NCBI GenBank assembly: GCA_002862125.1
Contig: PHSP01000001.1
Coordinates: 62,001 to 126,000, forward strand
Length of the DNA: 64,000 nucleotides
Source of the DNA: Methylobacter sp. KS41
GTDB taxonomy: Bacteria; Pseudomonadota; Gammaproteobacteria; Methylococcales; Methylomonadaceae
Direction of reading: 5' to 3'
The notes beneath the pieces were generated by a model, which saw nothing but the letters and a program-made list of their open reading frames with translations, did no database searches and had not been told where the DNA came from. A program made the translations under genes and the position numbers. Shown here piece by piece: positions 35,638 through 45,451 of this stretch. The first letter of the stretch is position 1. The number at the start of each line of letters is the position of its first letter.

Positions 35638-36036
35638 TCAACTATTCAAAGCGCCGGCATAAGCCTTGTCAAAGGCAGGAATGTGCTGATCCAGCCAGCC
35701 TTTAACCATTTGCCCCACTTCTTCAGTGACATCCGCGTCACCAGCATGAAATTTTGTCTGCAAATCAGCACAAATGCCAATTAATGCTTCATGCTCAGCC
35801 TTGTGGCGTTCATATCCATCAAAACCTTTTGCCTGCATCTCTTTTTCTTCATGGGCAAAATGCCCTACAACATAGCCGATTAAATCATCCAACTGATCCC
35901 CTATTGCAGAACGGGCTGCCCCACCCGTCGCCAAATCATATAATTTATTAAGCTTGTCAAATAAAATTTTGTGCTCATCATCAGCGAAGCCAACATTTGT
36001 GCCAAATTGACTAGCTGTCCACGTAATTAAAGCCAT
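35638..36036 (-). CDS. Bacteriohemerythrin
   Basis: A 132-residue four-helix protein with the di-iron ligand pattern DDEHKILFDKLN, HFAHEEKEM, HKAEHEALI and DQHIPAFDKAY. Hemerythrins bind oxygen reversibly; in Methylococcus capsulatus a homologue has been proposed to feed oxygen to particulate methane monooxygenase. Position next to the terminal oxidase genes would also fit oxygen supply or sensing. It has its own terminator. Confidence 0.94.
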   Translation of the reverse strand: MALITWTASQFGTNVGFADDEHKILFDKLNKLYDLATGGAARSAIGDQLDDLIGYVVGHFAHEEKEMQAKGFDGYERHKAEHEALIGICADLQTKFHAGDADVTEEVGQMVKGWLDQHIPAFDKAYAGALNS

Positions 36037-36109
36037 ACTTTTTCTCCTGATTGTTATATTTATATTAACCGTAAAAAAATTATGGAATACATCCTCGCGG
36101 ATGTCAATT

Positions 36110-38041
36110 TTAGTGTAACTGGTTCAAAAAAGACGGCTCAATTCGACATCCGCCGACATCGGGATGATCCAGCACATCCTGTTCGAAGTCCCTGTATGTT
36201 GGCAACTGGAAAGCAATGCGGTTTATTTTTCCGCCAGAGAATTCAAATTCCATCGCGCCGCCTTTCGCGCGCGGACTACCCTCTTTAGTAGTAAATAACA
36301 AAACTCCAACATTGGCAGCCGGCTTACCCAGCTGATCGGAAAGATTGCGCGCGCAACTCAACTCGTTAATTGATAAACCGGAAAAGACCTGAGCCAACTG
36401 ACGCGCGCTAACAATAACGCCCTCCCCGGGAATGGGGGTTGGCATGGATGCAACGGGGACAGGCGTTTGCGAGGCTGCCGCAACAGGATTAACGTTTGCA
36501 ACCGAAGGTAGAGGAACAGCGGTAGCGGGCGGGGGAGCGGAAACTGCTTCGGCTGACGGCGGAGCCAATAACTTCTCTAAACCGAAATCGCCCAAATGAT
36601 TTTGCAGCAAAACCGTACCCTCGCCATTCTTGTCCGTGGACAACAGTGGAAACAGCTGCTGCTCCATTTCGGTCTTGCTGGGATTTTTCAGCACTGAAAC
36701 CAGTTGGCGCTCAATCGATTTTAGCGGTGTAAAAAACCGCTCCTTTTTCTGACTCGACTCCTCGAACTGTTTCCAATCCGCTGGCAAATTAACCGGCAAC
36801 CCCATCGCTTTCATGACAGCATAATCATCAACCGCCAGACACAAACCAAAATCCTTGCTGCGATAACCTTCCATGGTCTTGGGCCGGATTTCGCCGCTCA
36901 TCGCCTTTTGCGAGGATATATTGTAATTTTTCCAATCCTTGCTATTTGCCAAAAAGTAGTAAATGAACGCATTACGATCAAACTTGTTGAAACCCAAATC
37001 CTTCATAACCAGCTTAATTTTCCGGCAATTATTCTCCACTTCTTCGTAGTTATTCCAGTTTGGTTTTAAATTTGGCTTAGCAGGATGTTTTGATTGTTCA
37101 ATCAGTTGCAACAACTTGATTTCACCTGCGGCTGATTTGATCGGCAAGTAGCCAATTTCCTCCAGCGACAGATCCCTTGCATCAGGAACACCATTTGCCG
37201 CCGTCTTTAACAACAAGGAAGGAATAATTTCCGGGTAAACTTTTAGCTCGCCTAGCGGCTGGGCATCCGGGCCAAAGAGATTAACGCCGCCTTCCGCTAC
37301 CGCATTTACCTTAAATACGGTTTGGTTAAGCGTACCAGTGTTGCCCGAAAAAGTAACAATGGCCGGTAACGAATGCGATTCCGAACTGTTTTTCACAGAT
37401 GCCGGAGTAGTAGCAGTGACCGACGGACTGTTTTTTGCCCATTGGCCGGCAAACTGCCCTACGATGGCAACGCCCATGCCTACGCCTGTTAACGCCAGTA
37501 AATTACTGGCTGCTGTAACATCGCTGACCAAACCTGACACATCAATATCGCTGGTGGCGCTCGAATAAAATTTATAGTCAACCAGGGTTTCCTTGCCTGC
37601 ATCAAGACGCATCCAGGGCGTCAGCGTGATTTTTTTTGCATCAAACTTGAAATTACACTTCCCAGGCGTCGCCTGATATAAAAAGCCAGCGGCTTCATTA
37701 TTAAATTTAAGCATGTCATTGCGGACAGTAAAAATAAGCGCTGAAGACAAATCACCCTTCCCATAAGACGGCGTCATGTTGCTACAGTCATTCTTCAATG
37801 CATCTCCTTTGAAATCAAACTCTGAAATCAACCGGACATAATAATCGTCGCCATCAATAACCTGAAAACCTGACAGAGGTTGAAATTGATGCGCATTAGT
37901 GACGACCTGCCCGGATTTTGCATCAGTGGACTGAGCCGACGGATAATCAATGGCAATCTGCCGGCCAGGCGCGCATCCTGCCGCCAACGCCACACTGGCA
38001 AACAAACTGAATTTCAAAGATGAAAGATAACGAATCGACAT
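36110..38041 (-). CDS. Large lipoprotein of unknown function
   Basis: A 643-residue protein with a lipoprotein signal (lipobox LAAGC, Cys at about 23). The N-terminal two thirds contain beta-rich segments and a long helical part (about 290-430); a Pro/Ala/Val-rich linker near 505-545 precedes a C-terminal domain (about 550-640). I do not recognise the family. It is probably anchored in a membrane and periplasmic. About 73 bp separate its stop from the hemerythrin start. Confidence 0.75.
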   Translation of the reverse strand: MSIRYLSSLKFSLFASVALAAGCAPGRQIAIDYPSAQSTDAKSGQVVTNAHQFQPLSGFQVIDGDDYYVRLISEFDFKGDALKNDCSNMTPSYGKGDLSSALIFTVRNDMLKFNNEAAGFLYQATPGKCNFKFDAKKITLTPWMRLDAGKETLVDYKFYSSATSDIDVSGLVSDVTAASNLLALTGVGMGVAIVGQFAGQWAKNSPSVTATTPASVKNSSESHSLPAIVTFSGNTGTLNQTVFKVNAVAEGGVNLFGPDAQPLGELKVYPEIIPSLLLKTAANGVPDARDLSLEEIGYLPIKSAAGEIKLLQLIEQSKHPAKPNLKPNWNNYEEVENNCRKIKLVMKDLGFNKFDRNAFIYYFLANSKDWKNYNISSQKAMSGEIRPKTMEGYRSKDFGLCLAVDDYAVMKAMGLPVNLPADWKQFEESSQKKERFFTPLKSIERQLVSVLKNPSKTEMEQQLFPLLSTDKNGEGTVLLQNHLGDFGLEKLLAPPSAEAVSAPPPATAVPLPSVANVNPVAAASQTPVPVASMPTPIPGEGVIVSARQLAQVFSGLSINELSCARNLSDQLGKPAANVGVLLFTTKEGSPRAKGGAMEFEFSGGKINRIAFQLPTYRDFEQDVLDHPDVGGCRIEPSFLNQLH

Positions 38042-38305
38042 GCTTTAAACCTTGTGCCGCAAGTTAAACGGCGAATCTAGCTGAAAAAACGAAAATGATA
38101 GGACTTACACAAAGACTTTGTCATGCTTTATTTTTATCTTATCACTCCCTGACGGGATTGATAGCCGGCTAAGCTTCGCTCATGCGCAAAAATGCAAAGC
38201 AGCTATTATGCCGATATATCCATTCCTGCATTTTTTCCCACATTTTAAATTCATACCATGTAAAATTAACTCCATCTGTTTTTGTAATTTTAGGATGTTG
38301 ATAAA

Positions 38306-38851
38306 GTGTTTAGAGGAACAACCATACTTTCTGTCCGCCGGGGCGACAAAGTAGTTATTGGCGGCGATGGCCAGGTCACTTTGGGTAATACCGTCATGAA
38401 GGGCAACGCCCGCAAGGTTCGCCGCCTGTATCATGATAAGGTTATTGCCGGTTTTGCCGGTGCAACGGCGGATGCGTTCACGTTATTTGAACATTTTGAG
38501 GGGAAACTTGAAAAACATCGCGGCCACTTGACCCGCGCCGCCGTTGAAATGGCTAAAGACTGGCGCACAGACCGTGCCTTACGCAAGCTGGAAGCGTTAC
38601 TGACGATTGCAGATTCCAAAACCTCGTTAATCATTTCCGGGACCGGCGATGTTATCGAGCCTGAATTCGATTTAATGGCGATAGGCTCAGGCGGCGCTTT
38701 TGCTCAGGCAGCTGCGCGCGCATTACTCGAAAACACCAACCTGAGCGCCCGCGAAATTGTCGAAAGGTCTTTAAATATAGCCGCTGATATTTGTATTTAT
38801 ACCAACCACAATTTGCGCATAGAAGAACTTGACGCAGAGCCCAACGAGTAA
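38306..38851 (+). CDS. hslV: ATP-dependent protease peptidase subunit HslV
   Basis: A 181-residue protein starting at [26 protein letters not shown]. The catalytic Thr follows removal of the first four residues (TTILSVRR), and [14 protein letters not shown] is also family-typical. It forms the double-hexamer peptidase activated by HslU, a heat-shock protease. No sigma-32 promoter was clearly seen in the 264 bp upstream. Confidence 0.96.
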   Translation: MFRGTTILSVRRGDKVVIGGDGQVTLGNTVMKGNARKVRRLYHDKVIAGFAGATADAFTLFEHFEGKLEKHRGHLTRAAVEMAKDWRTDRALRKLEALLTIADSKTSLIISGTGDVIEPEFDLMAIGSGGAFAQAAARALLENTNLSAREIVERSLNIAADICIYTNHNLRIEELDAEPNE

Positions 38852-38855
38852 ACGC

Positions 38856-40181
38856 ATGACACAGATGACCCCGAAAGAAATTGTAAGCGAGCTGGATAAA
38901 CACATTGTCGGCCAGGCTAGCGCCAAACGTTCTGTCGCTATCGCGCTAAGAAACCGTTGGCGCCGTCAACAGGTTGATACCGCTTTACGCGATGAAATTA
39001 CTCCTAAAAATATTTTAATGATCGGACCCACTGGGGTCGGTAAAACTGAAATAGCCCGCCGTCTGGCCCGTCTGGCAAACGCGCCGTTTATCAAAATTGA
39101 AGCCACCAAATTTACTGAAGTCGGTTATGTCGGCCGGGATGTAGAATCCATAGTTCGCGACCTGATTGATACCGCCGTCAAAATGACGCGCATGACCGAA
39201 ATGGAGAAGGTTCAAACTAAAGCCTACGATTCCGCCGAAGATAAAATTCTGGATATTCTGCTGCCCAAAGCGGATGCCGGCATGCTTTCTGATACCGAAG
39301 AATCCACCCGTCAAAAAATGCGCAAAAAACTGCGCGAAGGCGGCCTGGATCATAAAGAAATTGAAATTGATGTGCATGTCGCGCCTATGGGCGTGGAAAT
39401 CATGGCCCCGCCAGGCATGGAGGAAATGACCAGTCAATTGCAAGGCATGTTCCAAAACCTTGGTTCCGGTAAAACCAGGTCGCGCAAAATGCCCATTAAA
39501 AAAGCCTTGCAGTTTTTACAGGAAGAAGAAGCAGCCAAGCTGGTTAATGAAGAAGACATCCGGTCGCGCGCTGTAGACTCCGTAGAACAGAACGGCATTG
39601 TGTTTCTGGATGAAATAGACAAAATCTGCAAACGCTCGGAATTGGGCGGCGGTGGCGGTGAAGTATCCCGCGAAGGCGTGCAACGTGATCTTTTACCTCT
39701 CGTTGAAGGCAGCACTGTCAGCACAAAATACGGTGCAATAAAAACCGATCATATCCTGTTTATCGCATCAGGAGCATTTCATGTTGCAAAACCCTCCGAC
39801 TTGATCCCCGAACTGCAAGGCCGTTTTCCTATCCGCGTTGAGCTAAGCGCTCTGTCAGCCGATGATTTTGTCCGCATTTTAACCGAGCCCAATGCGTCAT
39901 TAACTGAACAATACCAGGCTTTACTGGCCACGGAAGGCGTATCATTGACATTTGCCGCCGATGGCATTCAACGCATTGCCGAACTGGGCTGGCAAGTGAA
40001 TGAAGCCACTGAAAACATAGGCGCCAGGCGATTACACACCATGCTGGAGCGTTTGCTGGAAGAAATTTCTTACAATGCGCCAGATCTTATTGAAAAAACA
40101 GTCGTTATTGATGCCAACTATGTTGATCAACACTTGACCGAGTTTGCTGAAGACGAAGATTTGAGCCGGTATATTTTGTAG
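38856..40181 (+). CDS. hslU: ATP-dependent protease ATPase subunit HslU
   Basis: From ATG 38856 ([20 protein letters not shown]) the protein has 441 residues; an in-frame start 27 bp earlier overlaps hslV. Walker A is [13 protein letters not shown], Walker [14 protein letters not shown], and the C-terminus [10 protein letters not shown] inserts into HslV. It unfolds substrates for HslV. The 4-bp gap to hslV marks one operon. Confidence 0.97.
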   Translation: MTQMTPKEIVSELDKHIVGQASAKRSVAIALRNRWRRQQVDTALRDEITPKNILMIGPTGVGKTEIARRLARLANAPFIKIEATKFTEVGYVGRDVESIVRDLIDTAVKMTRMTEMEKVQTKAYDSAEDKILDILLPKADAGMLSDTEESTRQKMRKKLREGGLDHKEIEIDVHVAPMGVEIMAPPGMEEMTSQLQGMFQNLGSGKTRSRKMPIKKALQFLQEEEAAKLVNEEDIRSRAVDSVEQNGIVFLDEIDKICKRSELGGGGGEVSREGVQRDLLPLVEGSTVSTKYGAIKTDHILFIASGAFHVAKPSDLIPELQGRFPIRVELSALSADDFVRILTEPNASLTEQYQALLATEGVSLTFAADGIQRIAELGWQVNEATENIGARRLHTMLERLLEEISYNAPDLIEKTVVIDANYVDQHLTEFAEDEDLSRYIL

Positions 40182-40201
40182 CAAAAACCATAGAAAGAAC
40201 T

Positions 40202-40645
40202 ATGAATACAGCAGATAAAATCTCGATCATTAATTCATTGATGCAAGAGGATCGCGCCGAGATTCGCATGAATAAGAATATATTAATAACAACAACTTAC
40301 TTCGTTTTTTCTGGTGTCGTTGCTGTTTCAGCTTTTGCGATCTCCCAAAATAAGTCAGAACACTTAACGTTTTACCTAATTGGTATGTGGTCACTGTTTG
40401 TTTTATATATTTCTACATTTTTCTACTTTAAGAAGCACCTTATTTATTTAAGAATTTGTCTCGATATTCGTGAAAGTTACTACAAAATTCCGGATTTACT
40501 AGAAGCGGAACAACCTTTTTATCCACTGAAGTCTGTTGATAAAACCAAGAAGCCGTCTCATGATTACGGTTATTTATATTTTCTACCTGTTATCACATTT
40601 TTAGTAACGGCTGCGAATACATGCCTTTTATCGGTAATCTTGTAA
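40202..40645 (+). CDS. Small integral membrane protein, unknown function
   Basis: A 147-residue AT-rich gene for a protein with three likely membrane helices (about 27-47, 57-78, 126-147) and an amphipathic N-terminus (MNTADKISIINSLMQEDRAE). It begins 20 bp after hslU. The base composition is lower in GC than its neighbours, so it may be a recent arrival. No family is recognised. Confidence 0.6.
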   Translation: MNTADKISIINSLMQEDRAEIRMNKNILITTTYFVFSGVVAVSAFAISQNKSEHLTFYLIGMWSLFVLYISTFFYFKKHLIYLRICLDIRESYYKIPDLLEAEQPFYPLKSVDKTKKPSHDYGYLYFLPVITFLVTAANTCLLSVIL

Positions 40646-40671
40646 CAAATTGGTATTACTATCAACAAAAT

Positions 40672-40698
40672 GCCGGGTTACGCTATCGCTAACCCGGC
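40672..40698. repeat. Perfect 9-bp palindrome, REP-like
   Basis: GCCGGGTTA, loop CGCTATCGC, TAACCCGGC, then CTAC. The loop is itself nearly symmetric. It lies after the membrane-protein gene and could act as terminator, but the sequence looks like a dispersed intergenic repeat. Confidence 0.7.
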
Positions 40699-40724
40699 CT
40701 ACATAATTATATTTTATAAATCGT

Positions 40725-41114
40725 ATGCGCTTAACTGTAACCCCCTGTAATACCTGGCCGGTTGAAATCAAACTGCATCAGGTATCCAACATTCTTGAAA
40801 TAAGTTTTGATGACGGCAGCGTATTTAAACTGCCGAGTGAATATCTGCGCGTCTACACGCCTTCCGCGGAAGCAGTAGGGCATGCGCCCGGACAAGAAAT
40901 TCTTCAGACCGGTAAAGAAGAGGTAACCATTAAAGAGCTTAAACCAATAGGAAATTATGCTATTACTCCGGTTTTTAGCGACGGTCATGACAGCGGCATT
41001 TACACTTGGGATTTGCTCTATAAGCTAGGCGCTGAATATCCGCTATTATGGTCAGCTTATCTCAAAAACCTGGAAGCCGCCGGACATAAGCGCAAAGAAT
41101 CACTAAAAAATTAG
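40725..41114 (+). CDS. DUF971 protein (gamma-butyrobetaine hydroxylase-like N-terminal domain)
   Basis: A 129-residue protein with [33 protein letters not shown] and [20 protein letters not shown], matching the stand-alone DUF971 family whose members are found near ubiE and hslVU. The fold is a small beta domain; function is not established, though iron-sulfur protein maintenance has been suggested for relatives. Confidence 0.85.
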   Translation: MRLTVTPCNTWPVEIKLHQVSNILEISFDDGSVFKLPSEYLRVYTPSAEAVGHAPGQEILQTGKEEVTIKELKPIGNYAITPVFSDGHDSGIYTWDLLYKLGAEYPLLWSAYLKNLEAAGHKRKESLKN

Positions 41115-41122
41115 GCTTGACT

Positions 41123-41872
41123 ATGACAAACGATAACACCACCCATTTCGGCTTCAAAAAAGTCGCCACCGAAGACAAGGTCAAGATGGTACGCGGCGTA
41201 TTTGATTCGGTTGCAGGACAATACGATATCATGAATGACCTGATGTCATTGGGCATTCACCGGCTGTGGAAGCGCGTGGCGGTACAATTAAGCAATGTCC
41301 GCAAAGGCGAACAAGTGCTCGACCTAGCTGGCGGAACCGGCGATTTGACAGCACTGTTCGAGCAGCGTGTCGGCAAGGAAGGCCTGGTTGTCCTGGCCGA
41401 CATCAATTCCGAGATGCTGCGCACAGGCCGCAATCGCCTGATAGACAAAGGCCTGGTTGGCAATATCCGCTATGCGCAGGTCAATGCCGAATGCCTGCCT
41501 TTTGAAGATAATACCTTCGATTGCGTCTGCATAGGCTTCGGTTTGCGCAACGTCACCGATAAAGATGCAGCGTTGCGCTCCATGTACCGCGTCCTGAAAC
41601 CCGGCGGCCGCGTTATCGTGCTGGAATTCTCGCACCCTACCGACAAAATCACTGAAAAAGTTTATGATTTTTATTCCTTCAAGCTGCTGCCCAAGATAGG
41701 CAAGATTGTTGCGAAAGATGAAGACAGCTACCGCTATCTGGCCGAATCCATTCGTATGCACCCCAAACAGGATGAGCTGAAAAAAATGATGGAAGATGCA
41801 GGCCTGGAACGCTGCGAATACTTCAATATGACGCAGGGCATCGTTGCCGTTCACAGAGGTTATAAGATCTAG
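41123..41872 (+). CDS. ubiE: Ubiquinone/menaquinone methyltransferase UbiE
   Basis: A 249-residue SAM-dependent methyltransferase. SAM motif [27 protein letters not shown] and the family opening [23 protein letters not shown] are present. The ATG at 41123 is chosen over a TTG six bases earlier. It carries out C-methylation in quinone synthesis. One base separates it from the ubiJ start. Confidence 0.96.
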   Translation: MTNDNTTHFGFKKVATEDKVKMVRGVFDSVAGQYDIMNDLMSLGIHRLWKRVAVQLSNVRKGEQVLDLAGGTGDLTALFEQRVGKEGLVVLADINSEMLRTGRNRLIDKGLVGNIRYAQVNAECLPFEDNTFDCVCIGFGLRNVTDKDAALRSMYRVLKPGGRVIVLEFSHPTDKITEKVYDFYSFKLLPKIGKIVAKDEDSYRYLAESIRMHPKQDELKKMMEDAGLERCEYFNMTQGIVAVHRGYKI

Positions 41873-41873
41873 C

Positions 41874-42494
41874 ATGATCCTCAAACCGCTGCTGATGAGC
41901 GCCCTGGAAACCGCGCTCAACAAATACGTGGCTTTGGACCGGAACAGTGGCGTTTTTCTAGCGCCCCTGGCCGGCAAAGTCATTGCCGTGACTATTTTGC
42001 CGTTTAATGAAACCATTTACCTGTGTCCTGCTCCTGATTCAATTCAGCTACTCGATTACAGCCCGGATCAGCCCGATACTCAATTAACCGGTTCGGTTTT
42101 TGCCTTCGGCTTAATGGGCCTCAGCTCAAAACCCATGCGTTCAATTTTCTCCGGTGAAGTTAAAATCGAGGGCGATATGAATACGGGCCGGAAATTTCAG
42201 GAACTGTTCGCTAAACTGGACATCAATCTGGAACAGCAACTGGCCCGCTACACCGGCGACAATATGGCGCATAACATAAGCCAGTTTTTTCGATCCGGTC
42301 GAAACTGGAGCAAAGAGTCCATTGAAACCTTCAGACTCAATATCACGGAATTTCTTCAGGAAGAAACCCGCGATTTACCCTCGGGACCTGAAGTAGACAT
42401 TTTTTATTCCCAGGTTGATGAGCTGCACACCGGTTATGACCGGCTACAGAGCAGAGTTGATCGGCTTGAAAATAAGCTGTTGAATAAACAATAA
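41874..42494 (+). CDS. ubiJ: Ubiquinone biosynthesis accessory factor UbiJ
   Basis: From ATG 41874 (MILKPLLMSALETALNKYV) the protein has 206 residues with an SCP2-like lipid-binding domain (about 20-115; MRSIFSGEVKIEGD) and a C-terminal coiled coil (YDRLQSRVDRLENKLL). UbiJ binds prenylated intermediates and organises the Ubi complex together with UbiK. Its place between ubiE and ubiB is standard. Confidence 0.9.
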   Translation: MILKPLLMSALETALNKYVALDRNSGVFLAPLAGKVIAVTILPFNETIYLCPAPDSIQLLDYSPDQPDTQLTGSVFAFGLMGLSSKPMRSIFSGEVKIEGDMNTGRKFQELFAKLDINLEQQLARYTGDNMAHNISQFFRSGRNWSKESIETFRLNITEFLQEETRDLPSGPEVDIFYSQVDELHTGYDRLQSRVDRLENKLLNKQ

Positions 42495-42585
42495 TACAGT
42501 TGGGTAACGCTGTCTTCCCGCCATTGATAAGCCATTTATTGATGGACGTGAAAAAGCGCCCATCCCAAACTTGAAAGGTAAGTAC

Positions 42586-44136
42586 GTGATCCGACCTAAA
42601 TTATTATTACGCCTGATCCATATTAACTGGGTCCTGGTTTTTCACGGCCTGGACGAAATCGTTTTAAAAACCCATTTATTCCGCCCCGTCAGGTATTTAG
42701 CTTTTATTTCGCCTGGCTATTGGCTCAAACCAAAAACCGAGTCACGCGGCATCAGAATCAGGCGAGCGCTTGAGGATCTGGGACCTATCTATGTCAAATT
42801 CGGCCAGGCTTTGTCCACCCGCAAAGATCTGCTGCCTGATGATATCGCCGATGAACTGGTAAAACTGCAAGACCGGGTCCCGCCCTTTGCCAATGAGGCG
42901 GCGCGAAGCATTATTGAAAAAGAACTGGGCATGTCCATTGCGAATGCATTTGCCAGTTTTGATCCTGAGCCATTGGCTTCAGCCTCGGTTGCCCAGGTTC
43001 ATACTGCGCAATTACATAGCGGCGAGGAAGTTATCGTCAAGGTATTACGCCCTGATATTGAAGACCGGATTCGTTCCGACATCGGCTTGCTTTATGAATT
43101 GGCGCGTTTTGCGGAAAGATTCTGGTCTGATGCAAGAAGATTGCGAGCTATCGATGTCGTTGCCGAATTTGAAAGAACCACTCTGGATGAACTTGATCTG
43201 GTCAGGGAAGCGGCTAATGCCGCCAAATTGCGCCGGAATTTTGAAAACTCGGAATTGATCTACATACCCGAAATCCACTGGCCCCTGACGCGCCAGAAAG
43301 TCATGGTTATGGAAAGAATCCACGGCATACCTGTTGGCGAAATCGAGCTACTTAAAGCGGGCGGCGCGAATTTTAAAGTGCTGGCCGAACGCGGCGTAGA
43401 AATATTTTTTACCCAGGTTTTCAGGGATAATTTCTTTCATGCCGACATGCACCCAGGCAATATTTTTGTCGATCTGCCGGATAAATACATAGCCGTTGAT
43501 TTTGGCATTGTCGGCTCCTTATCTTTGTCAGACCAACGCTATCTTGCCGAAAACTTCCTGGCATTTTTTAATCGTGATTACCGGAAAGTCGCGCAAATGC
43601 ACGTCGAATCCGGCTGGATACCCAGCACAACCCGCATAGAAGAATTTGAATCCGCTATTCGCAGCGTTTGCGAACCCATCTTTGAAAAGCCGTTGAAAGA
43701 CATTTCATTTGGTCAATTATTGCTGCGTTTATTCCAGACTGCCCGGCGTTTTGATATGCACGTTCAACCTCAACTGGTATTGCTGCAAAAAACGCTGCTA
43801 AATATTGAAGGTTTAGGCCGGCAGCTTTATCCGGAGCTGGACTTATGGCAAACCGCTAAACCTTTTCTTGAAGAATGGTTCCACGACCGTTTAGGTCCAA
43901 AAGCCAAAATCAAAAAAATAATGAGTCAATTCCCCGAACTGGCCGAACAATTTCCGGAAATCCCTTCCTTGCTTTACAAAGCGCTGGACAATGCTGCGCA
44001 CGCACAGCAGCATGCTCAAGCACAGCAACAAGAATTGGCCCTGTTGCGCAGGCAGATGGATAACAATCACAGGACTACCGTATGGGCGATGATTATCAGC
44101 GCTGTCATAATTAGCGCGGCAGTATTGTTTCAATAG
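42586..44136 (+). CDS. ubiB: Ubiquinone biosynthesis regulatory kinase-like protein UbiB
   Basis: From GTG 42586 (IRPKLLLRLIHINWVL) the protein has 516 residues. It carries the ADCK/ABC1 signature YVKFGQALSTRKDLLP (KxGQ motif), the Ala-rich loop LASASVAQVHTAQL, the metal-binding HADMHPGNIFVD and AVDFGIVGSL, and a C-terminal membrane helix (about 495-515). It is an unusual ATPase supporting quinone synthesis. A TTG 15 bp upstream is an alternative start. Confidence 0.94.
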   Translation: MIRPKLLLRLIHINWVLVFHGLDEIVLKTHLFRPVRYLAFISPGYWLKPKTESRGIRIRRALEDLGPIYVKFGQALSTRKDLLPDDIADELVKLQDRVPPFANEAARSIIEKELGMSIANAFASFDPEPLASASVAQVHTAQLHSGEEVIVKVLRPDIEDRIRSDIGLLYELARFAERFWSDARRLRAIDVVAEFERTTLDELDLVREAANAAKLRRNFENSELIYIPEIHWPLTRQKVMVMERIHGIPVGEIELLKAGGANFKVLAERGVEIFFTQVFRDNFFHADMHPGNIFVDLPDKYIAVDFGIVGSLSLSDQRYLAENFLAFFNRDYRKVAQMHVESGWIPSTTRIEEFESAIRSVCEPIFEKPLKDISFGQLLLRLFQTARRFDMHVQPQLVLLQKTLLNIEGLGRQLYPELDLWQTAKPFLEEWFHDRLGPKAKIKKIMSQFPELAEQFPEIPSLLYKALDNAAHAQQHAQAQQQELALLRRQMDNNHRTTVWAMIISAVIISAAVLFQ

Positions 44137-44199
44137 GGGTTAAAGCTTTGTTCGCATAACAACCGCGCTTGATTGCTTAAACCATAAACACTATAAACA

Positions 44200-44228
44200 T
44201 TGACATTCCCAGACCACAACTATAAAAT
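44200..44228 (+). promoter_or_regulatory. Strong sigma-70 promoter of the first cold-shock gene
   Basis: TTGACA at 44200-44205, a 17-bp spacer and TAAAAT at 44223-44228. The consensus -35 and ideal spacing lie about 150 bp before the csp start, implying a 5' leader of roughly 145 nt, as in known cold-shock genes. Confidence 0.7.
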
Positions 44229-44379
44229 TCCCTCAGCTCGAAAATTGTTTTACCGTTATGCTTATCTTTACGAAGTTTTTCCTGTAGTGTTCGTCCTGTT
44301 TATCATAAGTAATTCTTAAATTTCCAAGCGCCACCAGCCTCATCAGGCTTCAATTACATATTTTACATAGGACTACACA

Positions 44380-44580
44380 ATGACTACTGGTACAGTTAAA
44401 TGGTTTAACGCAGAAAAAGGTTTCGGCTTTATTCAACAAGAAAGCGGCCCGGACGTTTTTGTTCACTTTCGCAACATCAACAGCTCCGGCTTTAAATCTC
44501 TTGATGAAGGCCAAAAAGTACAGTTTACTGTTACACAAGGCCAAAAAGGCCCGCAAGCAGAAGAAGTAACAATCATCTAA
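44380..44580 (+). CDS. Cold-shock domain protein
   Basis: A 66-residue CSD protein: [15 protein letters not shown] (RNP1) and DVFVHF (RNP2). Such proteins bind single-stranded RNA and DNA and melt secondary structure. A long leader and the strong promoter precede it, and a perfect hairpin at 44591-44623 follows. Related to the second copy at 53937 but clearly diverged. Confidence 0.95.
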   Translation: MTTGTVKWFNAEKGFGFIQQESGPDVFVHFRNINSSGFKSLDEGQKVQFTVTQGQKGPQAEEVTII

Positions 44581-44590
44581 TTGCAGATTA

Positions 44591-44623
44591 AACTGTAGCC
44601 TGTTTAATTCAAAGGCTACAGTT
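44591..44623 (+). terminator. Hairpin after the cold-shock gene
   Basis: AACTGTAGCC, 13-nt loop, GGCTACAGTT: perfect 10-bp stem starting 11 bp after the csp stop. No clear T-run follows. Confidence 0.6.
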
Positions 44624-44974
44624 ACCCTCCTGAAAAGAAAGCCCGCTCTTTCCCCCGTTAAATCTCAAAACTCTGTCTCGCATATCCCATTTTCAATGGA
44701 ATGCTATTACCTGTTATCTCCCATAGCCGCCTGTAAACCCCCTTATTAATTTTTAGCGGTTTCCTGCCGTTGCTTTAAAAGGCCGTGAAATTAAAGTCTG
44801 CTCAACAGAACTTTCATTAGCCCGGTCATGTCGTATTTAGCCGATTAGAAATCTATATTTTGTGTCTTTTTTACACATAAAATTTCTTATGTTATGCTAG
44901 CGTAATAATCAACGTCACCCTAATGAAAGGATGCGTGTTGTTTTAACGAATAGAATCGCTATTGAGAGCCGACC
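44624..44974. other. Leader region of the formate dehydrogenase operon
   Basis: A 350-bp non-coding stretch. Besides the candidate promoter at 44870-44898, nothing was recognised. Confidence 0.45.
44870..44898 (+). promoter_or_regulatory. Candidate promoter of the fds operon
   Basis: TTTACA (44870-44875), 17 bp, TATGCT (44893-44898), about 77 bp before the fdsG start. It is a moderate sigma-70 match. Confidence 0.45.
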
Positions 44975-45451
44975 ATGACCGAACCAAGCAATATGCAAGC
45001 TACCGTGCAAAATATAACGACCGCACTCAAAGACAAACCTGGCGCGCTTTTACCCATTTTACACGCCATACAGGATGCTTTGGGTTATGTCCCTGCCGAA
45101 AGCGTGCCGGCTATTGCCAAGGCATTGAATCTTTCCCGCGCTGAAGTGCATGGCGTCATCAGTTTTTACCATTATTTCCGCGATACCAAACCCGGCAAAC
45201 ACACTATTCATCTTTGCCGCGCCGAATCCTGTCAGGCCATGGGCGGCAAGCAACTGGAAAAACACGTAAAAGCCCGTCTGGGTATTGATTTTCATGAAAC
45301 CACGGCTGATGGAAAATTTTCTTTAGAACCCGTCTATTGTTTGGGTAATTGCGCTTGTTCGCCCGCCATGCAAATCGGCGAGGAAATTTATGGCCGCGTG
45401 TCGGCAAACAGTTTTGACACTGCTATCAATGAAACAGGGGAACCGGCATGA
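44975..45451 (+). CDS. fdsG: NAD-dependent formate dehydrogenase gamma subunit
   Basis: A 158-residue NuoE-like subunit binding one [2Fe-2S] cluster through [11 protein letters not shown] and later [11 protein letters not shown]. It passes electrons between FdsA and FdsB in the soluble formate dehydrogenase complex. The start overlaps nothing upstream; its end overlaps fdsB by 4 bp. In methylotrophs this enzyme oxidises formate to CO2 and yields NADH. Confidence 0.94.
   Translation: MTEPSNMQATVQNITTALKDKPGALLPILHAIQDALGYVPAESVPAIAKALNLSRAEVHGVISFYHYFRDTKPGKHTIHLCRAESCQAMGGKQLEKHVKARLGIDFHETTADGKFSLEPVYCLGNCACSPAMQIGEEIYGRVSANSFDTAINETGEPA

Noticed and set aside
38042-38305. Sigma-32 promoter for hslVU
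   Set aside because: No convincing CTTGAA with CCCCAT-like pair was found in the intergenic sequence.
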